Assembly (NCBI RefSeq): GCF_018688155.1
Contig: NZ_CP061312.1
Location: 1,116,001 to 1,180,000, forward strand
Length of the DNA stretch: 64,000 bases
DNA from: Polynucleobacter sp. AP-Sving-400A-A2
GTDB taxonomy: Bacteria > Pseudomonadota > Gammaproteobacteria > Burkholderiales > Burkholderiaceae
Reading direction: 5' to 3'
Below the pieces are notes generated by a model that was given only the letters and a program-made list of their open reading frames with translations, made no database searches and was not told where the DNA came from. This document shows, one piece after another, positions 56,346 through 64,000 of this stretch; the stretch's first letter is position 1, and every line of letters starts with the position of its first letter. Made by a program: the position numbers and the translations under genes.

Positions 56346-57292
56346 ATGTGTTTTCACTAATGAAGTTTGCTGTGCTCTCTTTAAGCTTTATCTCGGTGGT
56401 CAGTGCACAGCCGTTCCCCGATAAAACCATCCAATACATCATCCCCTTCCCCCCTGCTGGAGAGTCGGACTTAGTAGCGCGCTATCAAGCGGATATTTCT
56501 GCCAAAAAGTTCAAACAACCGATGGTGGTCATGAATCGTGCAGGTGCCGGTGGGGCACTTGTTTGGAGTGCTCTCAATACCTACCCCGCTGATGGCACTA
56601 CCGTAGTCGGCGTCAATATTCCCCATACGATCTTGCAGCCATTGCAAGAAGGCATTCAGTACAAGACTGAGGACATCAGCGCAATCTACTATTACCACTT
56701 CACTCCAGATGCCCTCATGGTCTCTGCTGATAGCCCCTACAAAACCTATCAAGAGTTTATTGCCGCTGCTAAAAAAGAACCTGGCAAGATCAATCTTGCT
56801 GGCTCTGCGCAATACTCTGCAAACCACATGGCAGTGGAGCGCTTAAATAAGTTGGCCGGCGTAAAAATTAATTACGTTCCTTTTAAAGGTACTGGAGATT
56901 TAATTACTGCCTTAATTGGGATGCACGTAGATGGCGCCATGGGTTATCTACCCTTGGCAATTCAACAAAAAACTAAGGTACGTACACTGGCGATTGCTAC
57001 TGAAAAACGTAATCCCGCCCTACCAGATGTACCTACATTTAAAGAATTAGGCTTGAACTGGGTGGATGGTGCTTACCGCGGCGTTGCAGTACCTAAGGCT
57101 ACGCCACTAGTCTTGCAGCAAAAAATGTCGGATTATTTTGCACAGCTCAATGCCGATCCTGAAACGAAGAAAAAACTAGAAGACTCAGGCTTTGTGATTG
57201 TAGATGTCCCACTCTCCAAAATGCCGGCGTTTATGAAAGAGAAAATTCCTCAGGCAATGGAAGATGCAAAGAATGCCGGGATGATTAAATAA
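56342..57292 (+). CDS. Bug-family tripartite tricarboxylate transporter substrate-binding protein
   Basis: 316 aa with a signal peptide (cleavage near VVSAQ). It then reads FPDKTIQYIIPFPPAGESD, the Bug opening, and later VPFKGTGDLITALIGMHVDG. It binds a small carboxylate in the periplasm. No membrane TctAB parts are nearby. The translational coupling to the tartrate-dehydrogenase-type gene suggests tartrate or malate as ligand. Confidence 0.9.
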   Translation: MNVFSLMKFAVLSLSFISVVSAQPFPDKTIQYIIPFPPAGESDLVARYQADISAKKFKQPMVVMNRAGAGGALVWSALNTYPADGTTVVGVNIPHTILQPLQEGIQYKTEDISAIYYYHFTPDALMVSADSPYKTYQEFIAAAKKEPGKINLAGSAQYSANHMAVERLNKLAGVKINYVPFKGTGDLITALIGMHVDGAMGYLPLAIQQKTKVRTLAIATEKRNPALPDVPTFKELGLNWVDGAYRGVAVPKATPLVLQQKMSDYFAQLNADPETKKKLEDSGFVIVDVPLSKMPAFMKEKIPQAMEDAKNAGMIK

Positions 57293-57336
57293 TGACTGAG
57301 TAAGTTGATAAAGCAATACATTAATTTGTCTTTATA

Positions 57337-57371
57337 AAAACAAAAGCTACCATGTCGGTAGCTTTTGTTTT
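57337..57371. terminator. Bidirectional intrinsic terminator
   Basis: AAAACAAAAGCTACC (57337-57351) pairs perfectly with GGTAGCTTTTGTTTT (57357-57371) around a 5-nt loop. Both strands end in T-rich arms. It separates the converging Bug-receptor and TPR genes. Confidence 0.88.
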
Positions 57372-57387
57372 GTGGGCAGAGTGAGAA

Positions 57388-58233
57388 TTAAACGTCACTC
57401 ATAAAATCGCCACCACCACTGTCATCCCATGAGCTTGCGCCGCCATCGTCCCAAGAGCCGGCATCACGTACACCAAAGTTTGGATCCAAAGATGCTGGGC
57501 CGCCAACTTGGTTCATGTTGGGGTTAGAGCCAGCATTGGAATGTCCGTTATCGTGACCACCCATGAGATTACTGGCTAATGCCTGACCAGCATACATACC
57601 AGCACCCAATGCAGCGCCAGTGGCAAGGCTACCCATCAAGCCGCTACCCATACCACCGGCAGCTGGTGCTCCGGGGTATCCAGGACCTCCAGGGGCACCG
57701 GGACCACCAGGATATCCAGTAGGACCACCTGGAGTGCCAGGGTAACCAGCGCTTGGGGCGTTATAGACCTGTACCGCTTGTTCTTTACGACGCTTCATCA
57801 CAATAATGACGCCTACTACCAAGATAGCAATCAAACCCCAAAAGAGTGGATTACTAAAAATAGAAGAAGAGGGTGAACTAGCAACAGAACCGCCTGCGCC
57901 ACTGGCGAGTTGCACTTGTAGTTTTTGCACGGATTCTGGTTGAGCAAAAGGCAAGCCAGGGGCTAAGTTTTGCGCTTTGATGAAATGATTGCGCGCTAGA
58001 TCTACTTTACCTTCTTTGAGGTAAAGCTCAGAAGCCACATAGTGCGCTTTTGCACTATTCGGATGGTTTTGCAGAACCTCTTTCATCATGGCATCGGCTT
58101 TAGCCATCTGTCCAGATTGCACCGCTTTATATACCTCTGGCAAAGTTGCCTCAGCAAATGCGACGTTGCTAGTTAGCAGTACCGCCGCTGCGAATACGCC
58201 AATAAATAAATTGATTGCTTTACGAATGTTCAT
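57388..58233 (-). CDS. TPR membrane protein with Gly/Pro/Tyr-rich low-complexity tail
   Basis: 281 aa from the ATG at 58233 (MNIRKAINLF), with AAGGAG upstream. A signal peptide is cleaved near AFA27. TPR-like helices cover about 31-98, then one membrane segment (129-146) with a basic stop KRRK. A tail rich in Gly, Pro and Tyr (about 155-195, YPG repeats) and a Gly/Ala/Asp-rich C-terminus (WDDGGASSWDDSGGG) follow. I recognise no family beyond TPR. It ends at the terminator at 57337. Confidence 0.75.
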   Translation of the reverse strand: MNIRKAINLFIGVFAAAVLLTSNVAFAEATLPEVYKAVQSGQMAKADAMMKEVLQNHPNSAKAHYVASELYLKEGKVDLARNHFIKAQNLAPGLPFAQPESVQKLQVQLASGAGGSVASSPSSSIFSNPLFWGLIAILVVGVIIVMKRRKEQAVQVYNAPSAGYPGTPGGPTGYPGGPGAPGGPGYPGAPAAGGMGSGLMGSLATGAALGAGMYAGQALASNLMGGHDNGHSNAGSNPNMNQVGGPASLDPNFGVRDAGSWDDGGASSWDDSGGGDFMSDV

Positions 58234-58344
58234 CAAGACTCCTTGTAGGATGTTTCGTCTGAATTTCATTATCCCTAGTTTGGGGATTTTTGCTATTCCC
58301 TACTCATATTGGGTCTTTAGCGGGGGATTTCAAGGGGCCTAAGG

Positions 58345-61300
58345 CTAGATGACTTCCTTGAGTCCACCCTTAGAGGAGATTAAAAAGGCCTTATTAGGCT
58401 TGTCTTTCCGAATGCGCGCGAGCTCAGCCTGATAGCCCTGTAATTGCTTGCGGTATTTATCGTACTTCTCATCACCCTCTTCTGGAATCGCGAGCTTGTA
58501 ATCCAGGATAGCCAAATAATCATCAAACTCTACTAAGCGATCCATGCGGTAGCTTTTACCTTGCTCGTCCGCTATATCAATCTCATTCCAGGCCTGCACC
58601 CACTGATTATCCGTAAGGTAAGGCTTGAGTATGGGCGCATCCATGACAAGCTGGACACGCTCCATGAGTTTTTGGGCACGCTCTTGATCAATGCTGAGCC
58701 AATTCATGAGCTCTTGCTCGCTTGGCATTGAAGCTGTAACTTGACTGCCAGAATGTGCGGTCAAGAACTCCAATAGTTTATGAAAATGCGTGCCTTCTTC
58801 CAAAATTTCCGAGTCTGGCTGCGCTACTGCTTGTGCTTGCTCTTTTGCCTTTGTGGCAATGGCTAGTGCACCGCTCTCAATGCTGGCAATAGTTTCTTGG
58901 TGGGATTGTTTAGCAGCGTCCCATGACAACTGGAAATGATTTATCTGAAATAGTTCGCTATCGTTGGAGATCACCTGCTCTTGCTTTTGCGGGATTACTT
59001 CACCCAATTGGGTGGGATCTACAATTGCCATGCCAGCTGCCAGCGCCCTGCCATACCAAGATTTTTGGCTAATGCCATCTCTAATGTGAGAGTGCACGCC
59101 ACTAATCCATAAGCCTTGCTGTGCGCGCGTCATTGCAACGTATAGAACGTTCCAATTTTCATTCTCACTCACTTCATTCTCTTTTTGATAGATTGCTGCG
59201 CGCTTCTCACTCAAGGACTTCGCGGTATACAAGGATAGATGGCTTGGGCTGGTTTCATCCGGAGACCAATCGAGCAGTACTCCGCGCTTAGGCGCTTTCC
59301 ACTCGGTATGGTTGGCATCTAGCATGATCACAAATGGCGACTCTAATCCCTTAGCACCATGAATAGTCATGAGACGTACACGCTGATGCCGATCTTCCTC
59401 GGTCATCTCACTATCGAGATCTACCTCACCAATATCTTCCTCGGCTTCGGCCTCTACATCCCCTTCATCAGGCGTCTCATCATCGTCACCCCGACGCATC
59501 GCATTAATCTCTTCAATAAAGCGACTCAAACTCGGATAGCGACCGCCATCTTGATTTAAGGCAAGCTCCAAGAAGGCATCTAAATTAGCCAGTACCTGTG
59601 CACGCGCTAGATTTTGAGAAGCCACTGCATAGTTGACTCGTAAATTACTCTCTTGATAAATCAGATCAAGCAGGTCATGTACAGGCAATACTTCACCTAA
59701 ACTTCTCCAGCGCTCCAAATAGCGTGCCGCCTTCTGAATCTCACGCTCAGAACTACTTTGTAAAGCATCCCACCAAGAAGTTTGAGTTTGACCTTGGCTC
59801 TCGCTTTGACTATCACCCACATGACTACTGAGTTTTTGCATTTGCTGCTCAGTGAAACTAAAGATGGGGCTACGTAATACCTGCGCCAATGGCAAGTCAT
59901 GCCTAGGAGATACCAAGACAGTGAGTAAAGCAATTAAGTCATCAATCTCTAAAGTATTGAGTAGTCCACCGAGGCGAGAACTGTCATAGGCCAAACCTGC
60001 CTCGCGCAACGCTCGTTCAAATTGCGGTAAGTAGGCACGTCGTTTAACGAGCAATATAAAGTCGCTAGCTCTTGCTGGGCGCCAATAGTCCTTACCATCT
60101 TTTTTATCAATTACTTGGCGTGTTGCTATTACATGATGAATCAAACGACTGACTTGTTGACCCTCCCAGTAGCGTTGCTGTACACCCACAGTAAGCCCCG
60201 AATCCTCAATGGGGTTATCTAAAGCACTACCAGTACGCTCAGCATGGTCTTGCTCTACACGCTCAATCAGTGGCAATAATATCGCCTCACCCTGAGTAGC
60301 AAACTCGTGCTTAGCAATACCCTCTATTGGCGCCTTCCAGTCAGTATCCTGTTTTGAAAACACATAACTTGATGGAATGGCATCCGTTAAAAAGATATTG
60401 TTCACTGCATCGTTAATTGCATGTGCATTTCTGCGGGTGGTGTTTTTTTCTAGATACTTCGCTTGCAAAGTAGATTGCAGAAAGCTAGTTGCGCTAGTAA
60501 ATAGTCTTGGGTCAGCACGGCGGAAGCGATAAATTGACTGCTTCGGATCTCCCACAATAAAGACACTTGGACGAGAGCCGTCTTGTCCATAGCCCTCTAA
60601 CCAGGATCGCAAAATCTGCCATTGCAGTGGGTTGGTATCCTGAAACTCATCAATCAGGATGTGACTGTACTTCGCATCCAATCTAGCTTGTAGATAAGCT
60701 GCATTCGCCGGATCCGCCATGAGCTGGCTCACGCCAATCTCTAGGTCATCAAAGTCGCGCACGCGCATAGACTCTTTCGCCTTTTGCATATGCCCTAGCA
60801 TGGCTTCACTCATGGCAAACCAAGCAGCGTTGATCGCATAAGCATCTTGATCATTTTGCCAGGCAAACCATGCCTCATATGCATCTACCCAAGCATTTCG
60901 AATGGAGGTAATCTGCGCTGGGTCGCCACCAGTTGCGGCAAGGTAATCACGCATGGGGGCAGATATATTGGCTATATCGTCTGATGGTGTCAGTGTACTT
61001 TTAGCGTAGAAACAGCTTTGCCATTCATCTGCAATCTCTACGATAGATTGCCCCGCTGCGTGAAGAGCGATCGCCTGCTGAATCAAGGGCAACCTTTTCT
61101 TTTGAGTGGCTGTGCCATTGCTAAAGCAATCAAGCATCACCTGCAAATCTTCTTTGGTGCCAGGGCGCCGCCAATATTCTTCTAGCGGGTTTGGCAAAGC
61201 TAGATTGGGCAAGCATTGCGCCAAAGCATCCACTGGCGAAATGCCCCTAGTCTTGTATGAAGCTAAGAAGAATGTCCAAGCACCTCTTTGCTTAAAGAGG

Positions 61301-61890
61301 CTGTAATTGCCCATCAAAAACTTTTCGGTCTCAAATGCGCCAAATGCTTTGAGTAAAACGTCATAGTGTTTTTTAAGATCAGCAGACAAATCTCCCCACC
61401 AATCTTGCATGCACTCCTCCTGCAAACGCTTAGCATCTTCGCGAAGATTAAATCCAGGCTGAACTTCTGCTGAGATTGGCGCCGCTCCAAGAAGTCTTCC
61501 GAACCAGCCATGGAAGGTGTCAATCACAATCGATTGAGGACTCATCAATACTTTGAGGTAAAGCGCTCTCGCTTGCGGTAATAAGTGCTTGGCTTGGGCA
61601 TCATCTAAACCCCTGATGGTGAGCTCCTGCAAGAGTTGCTCATCAGTCATTTGAGAAAACTGTTCTAGCAATCCATACAAGCGGTCACGCATTTCTTGTG
61701 CAGCTTTACGAGTAAAGGTCAGCGCTAGGATCTCTTGAGGCTTAGCACCAGCTAGCAATAAGCGCACCATGCGCGCAACTAAGAGCCAAGTCTTACCACT
61801 GCCCGCACAAGCAGAAACAATCACTGAGTTATTGGGGTTGCAGGCTACGGGGTAATCAAAATTATCTTTCACCACATCCCCTTTCTGCAA
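58345..61890 (-). CDS. addA: AddA-type helicase-nuclease (UvrD superfamily)
   Basis: 1181 aa. The helicase has Walker A ACAGSGKTWLLVARMVRLLL, the motif LTFTRKAAQEMRDRL, ILIDEFQDTNPLQW, VGDPKQSIYRFRRADPRLF, and LMTIHGAKGLESPFV near residue 850. A C-terminal PD-(D/E)XK nuclease is seen as YRMDRLVEFDDYLAILDYK. AddA-AddB process double-strand breaks for recombination and stop at Chi-like sites. The start is TTG 61890, or a GTG two turns later, overlapping addB by up to 22 bp. The gene is longer than the helicase domain alone, so it is not a plain UvrD. Confidence 0.93.
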   Translation of the reverse strand: MQKGDVVKDNFDYPVACNPNNSVIVSACAGSGKTWLLVARMVRLLLAGAKPQEILALTFTRKAAQEMRDRLYGLLEQFSQMTDEQLLQELTIRGLDDAQAKHLLPQARALYLKVLMSPQSIVIDTFHGWFGRLLGAAPISAEVQPGFNLREDAKRLQEECMQDWWGDLSADLKKHYDVLLKAFGAFETEKFLMGNYSLFKQRGAWTFFLASYKTRGISPVDALAQCLPNLALPNPLEEYWRRPGTKEDLQVMLDCFSNGTATQKKRLPLIQQAIALHAAGQSIVEIADEWQSCFYAKSTLTPSDDIANISAPMRDYLAATGGDPAQITSIRNAWVDAYEAWFAWQNDQDAYAINAAWFAMSEAMLGHMQKAKESMRVRDFDDLEIGVSQLMADPANAAYLQARLDAKYSHILIDEFQDTNPLQWQILRSWLEGYGQDGSRPSVFIVGDPKQSIYRFRRADPRLFTSATSFLQSTLQAKYLEKNTTRRNAHAINDAVNNIFLTDAIPSSYVFSKQDTDWKAPIEGIAKHEFATQGEAILLPLIERVEQDHAERTGSALDNPIEDSGLTVGVQQRYWEGQQVSRLIHHVIATRQVIDKKDGKDYWRPARASDFILLVKRRAYLPQFERALREAGLAYDSSRLGGLLNTLEIDDLIALLTVLVSPRHDLPLAQVLRSPIFSFTEQQMQKLSSHVGDSQSESQGQTQTSWWDALQSSSEREIQKAARYLERWRSLGEVLPVHDLLDLIYQESNLRVNYAVASQNLARAQVLANLDAFLELALNQDGGRYPSLSRFIEEINAMRRGDDDETPDEGDVEAEAEEDIGEVDLDSEMTEEDRHQRVRLMTIHGAKGLESPFVIMLDANHTEWKAPKRGVLLDWSPDETSPSHLSLYTAKSLSEKRAAIYQKENEVSENENWNVLYVAMTRAQQGLWISGVHSHIRDGISQKSWYGRALAAGMAIVDPTQLGEVIPQKQEQVISNDSELFQINHFQLSWDAAKQSHQETIASIESGALAIATKAKEQAQAVAQPDSEILEEGTHFHKLLEFLTAHSGSQVTASMPSEQELMNWLSIDQERAQKLMERVQLVMDAPILKPYLTDNQWVQAWNEIDIADEQGKSYRMDRLVEFDDYLAILDYKLAIPEEGDEKYDKYRKQLQGYQAELARIRKDKPNKAFLISSKGGLKEVI

Positions 61891-64000
61891 ATGCCCCTAG
61901 CTTCGCAATATTGGCAAACACTATCTGGCGCAAAAGCTTTCATGGGTTTGCGTGCCCATAAGACTTCTAAATCTTCACGAAGCTGCTCTGAAAATTGCTC
62001 CATCATCTCTGGCATCTTTTCAACCGGATGTGCTCTGACAATTCTGTCATTGGCTTTTTTAAGATCTGCCTTTAGTGAAACCCACTCAGCCTGCTCAACA
62101 GTTCGCTCAGGAAGATGCGCAGCAATGGCATTCTCATTGACTGCGCGGGCATAGATTAACAATTGCGGATCATCCAAAAGACGCTCTGCCCGCTTCTTAA
62201 TTTTGGCAATCCCTTGGTTCTTGTAATCAATGACTGCGGCAACATTGGACTGATTGGTATTCACATCAAAGCGGTCAGCGCGACCTGCAATCTCAATCTC
62301 CCTCTCGATACCATCAGCGTCAGTCAGTGTGATGGTGAACCCGACTGATAGCTCTGCATCGTGATATTGCCAACCCTCTGCCTCACGCTTAATTTGCCAA
62401 TCTACAAAGCTAGGGATCTGCTTTTGCCAATCACGTAAAGTTCCAGTGACCCTGGCATCACCCTGAATCAAGCGCTCAAACTCTTTTTCTGAATGCTTTG
62501 TGAGATGCTCTTGCATCCATAAGCGACGAGCATCTTCGCCCTGATGAATGCTTGAATGGGATTTTTGCTCTTCTGTTTTTAATGCTTGGAAAAAGTTTTT
62601 TAATAAAGCATGCAAAACCTGCCCTGCCAATGAGGCATCAAAGCCTTCCTCAAATTCTTTTGCCTTACGCAATCTCAGGATGCTGCGGACATAGTAGCGA
62701 TAAGGACAATCTCTTAAAGCCTTATATGCACTAGGGGACATGCTCACTGGCAAAGCAATCTCTGGATTGACCGTAGTGACTGCCTCCTGCAAAGGACGGG
62801 AGTGATCTGCATGCGTATCGGGCTTCACTTCTAATATTGACCAATCTGGAAGTTGCGTACGCAGACGACTAATCCAGGCTGATGGTCTGAGCGGTTCACC
62901 GCTCTTACTTTTACTTTGCCAAAGCAATTCCACCTCAGGACAAGAAATTAATAATTGCGATAGATCTCTGGCTTGCTGAATATATTGCGCTGTTATGGTG
63001 GAGGCTTTTAATAATCGATTGAGCGTGTCCGAGAAAAATAATGGCGGTTCAGAAAACGCTGGTAATTGTTGCTCATCACAACCCACCAAGACAACAGCAT
63101 CAAACTCACGTAAACGTGTTGAGCTCAGAGGCAGGATGCTCAGAGTTGCTTCCGCTTGTTGCCCCACCTCCTGATACGAGGCTTCTTCAATAACTGTCTT
63201 GAGTAAGCTCAGCCATTCCGGCAAACGCATACTAACTTGCCGGTAAGCTCCCGCGCCCAGATCAAAGGTCTTGAGCACTTCAAGCAACTGTTTACCGGCA
63301 GAGTCTTTCTCAAGCTCTTGTGTCATACCCATCTCTTGTAGATTGGTATTTAAAAGCGCATAAGCATTTTCACAATCGAGCTTGAGCTCCAACCACTGGG
63401 CATGATGCCGTTGCAAGAAAGTAAGCAGCTCTAAGAGTGATTCATAAGGCACACTATCGCGCGATGATGAATAAACGTTGGCACGCTCAATAGCCATCCG
63501 AAAGGTTTCCCAACCAGACTTTGCTTGGCTTGCAATCAGAATATCCTCGAGCTGCGCAATCAGACTGACACAAGCCTGTGGCGGCTTTTGTAAGGTATGC
63601 GCAATATCAAAAAAAGGATTTTGCAAAAACTCGAGCAAAGCACTGGCACTCGGTCCTTCTTTTGGTGAGCGGACTAACTCTAACCAACTATTGAGCGAGG
63701 CAGCGGCGCGAGTAGTCGACAGCTTCCAACCGGTTTCATCCCGAATACGCAAACTAGGGCCAAAGCGGGATAACAATGCCCGCGCCCTTCTTGCAGCCAA
63801 ACGATCTTGTGCAACTAGAGCGATATTGGTCTTGCCAGCAATTAAGTGGGCCTCAATGGATTTGGCTGCAGCCCAAGCTAGTTCTTCAAAGCGTCTAGCT
63901 GCTAGCAACTTCCACCCATTGTGAAAGCTTGCTTGAACATTGCGATCTATCTGAATCTGTTGTTCGCTATCTATGGGTTTGAGTTGACCCTCAGCATTTT
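61869..64000 (-). CDS. addB: AddB-type helicase/iron-sulfur nuclease (start beyond right edge)
   Basis: At least 710 residues; the frame is open past 63908 to the edge, so the true start is outside. The C-terminal half is a PD-(D/E)XK nuclease (AGRADRFDVN and VIDYKNQGIAK). Four cysteines (CPYRYYVRSILRL near the start and CQYCEARGICR at the end) are placed as the [4Fe-4S] cluster of AddB. The N-terminal part keeps an inactive helicase-like core. It precedes addA with overlapping coding ends. Confidence 0.9.
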   Translation of the reverse strand, partial: NAEGQLKPIDSEQQIQIDRNVQASFHNGWKLLAARRFEELAWAAAKSIEAHLIAGKTNIALVAQDRLAARRARALLSRFGPSLRIRDETGWKLSTTRAAASLNSWLELVRSPKEGPSASALLEFLQNPFFDIAHTLQKPPQACVSLIAQLEDILIASQAKSGWETFRMAIERANVYSSSRDSVPYESLLELLTFLQRHHAQWLELKLDCENAYALLNTNLQEMGMTQELEKDSAGKQLLEVLKTFDLGAGAYRQVSMRLPEWLSLLKTVIEEASYQEVGQQAEATLSILPLSSTRLREFDAVVLVGCDEQQLPAFSEPPLFFSDTLNRLLKASTITAQYIQQARDLSQLLISCPEVELLWQSKSKSGEPLRPSAWISRLRTQLPDWSILEVKPDTHADHSRPLQEAVTTVNPEIALPVSMSPSAYKALRDCPYRYYVRSILRLRKAKEFEEGFDASLAGQVLHALLKNFFQALKTEEQKSHSSIHQGEDARRLWMQEHLTKHSEKEFERLIQGDARVTGTLRDWQKQIPSFVDWQIKREAEGWQYHDAELSVGFTITLTDADGIEREIEIAGRADRFDVNTNQSNVAAVIDYKNQGIAKIKKRAERLLDDPQLLIYARAVNENAIAAHLPERTVEQAEWVSLKADLKKANDRIVRAHPVEKMPEMMEQFSEQLREDLEVLWARKPMKAFAPDSVCQYCEARGICRKGMW

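Overview
The window looks like chromosomal DNA of a betaproteobacterium of the Burkholderiaceae, most likely Polynucleobacter or a close relative. The evidence is the housekeeping order hisS - yfgM-like - bamB - der - hfq - hflX - hflK - hflC - hisZ - purA, the surE-pcm-nlpD and dnaX-ybaB-recR groups, the Bug-type solute receptors, and a moderate base composition with short intergenic gaps. The genus is inferred from gene order and protein character; no database was searched.

Layout. 1-4006: end of transaldolase, thioredoxin 2 (trxC), then rlmB and RNase R on the minus strand. 4151-4237: tRNA-Leu(CAG). 4396-7776: a compact minus-strand group of MFS transporter, dienelactone hydrolase, unknown protein, class II aldolase and tautomerase, probably catabolic. 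7949-8704: a 51-aa protein and a papain-like protein converging on a shared terminator. 8805-11021: malate synthase G. 11083-25293: a long minus-strand run of core genes (ndk, rlmN, ispG, hisS, yfgM, bamB, der, hfq, hflX, hflK, hflC, hisZ, purA). 25589-26290: a Bax-inhibitor-1 membrane protein. 26366-30868: surE, pcm, nlpD, a 3'-5' exonuclease and rlmD. No rpoS lies behind nlpD.

30894-38373: an RND metal-efflux set (outer-membrane, adaptor and pump genes) and an OprB-like porin. 38606-39472: an overlapping three-gene HEPN/MNT cassette whose toxin is frameshifted just before its catalytic motif. 39621-42288: recR, ybaB and dnaX, with the 4.5S RNA gene divergent at 42311. 42687-43350: a RelE/HigB-like toxin and XRE antitoxin behind a palindromic operator candidate. 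43352-46606: an accessory stretch of small proteins, a bactofilin and a ppGpp-hydrolase-like HD protein.

46763-48921 and 55278-57292 are two enzyme plus Bug-receptor pairs (enolase superfamily; tartrate/isopropylmalate dehydrogenase family) for organic or sugar acid uptake and use. Between them lie an ion channel with two voltage-sensor domains but one pore (49051-50700), ExoX, a UPF0114 protein and an SOS-controlled umuDC operon with a clear LexA box. The window ends with a TPR membrane protein and addA/addB-type recombination helicase-nuclease genes, the latter running off the right edge.

The most unusual items are the tandem voltage-sensor channel, the frameshifted HepT, and a leader at 44131-44200 whose inverted repeats can mask the Shine-Dalgarno of an unknown gene.
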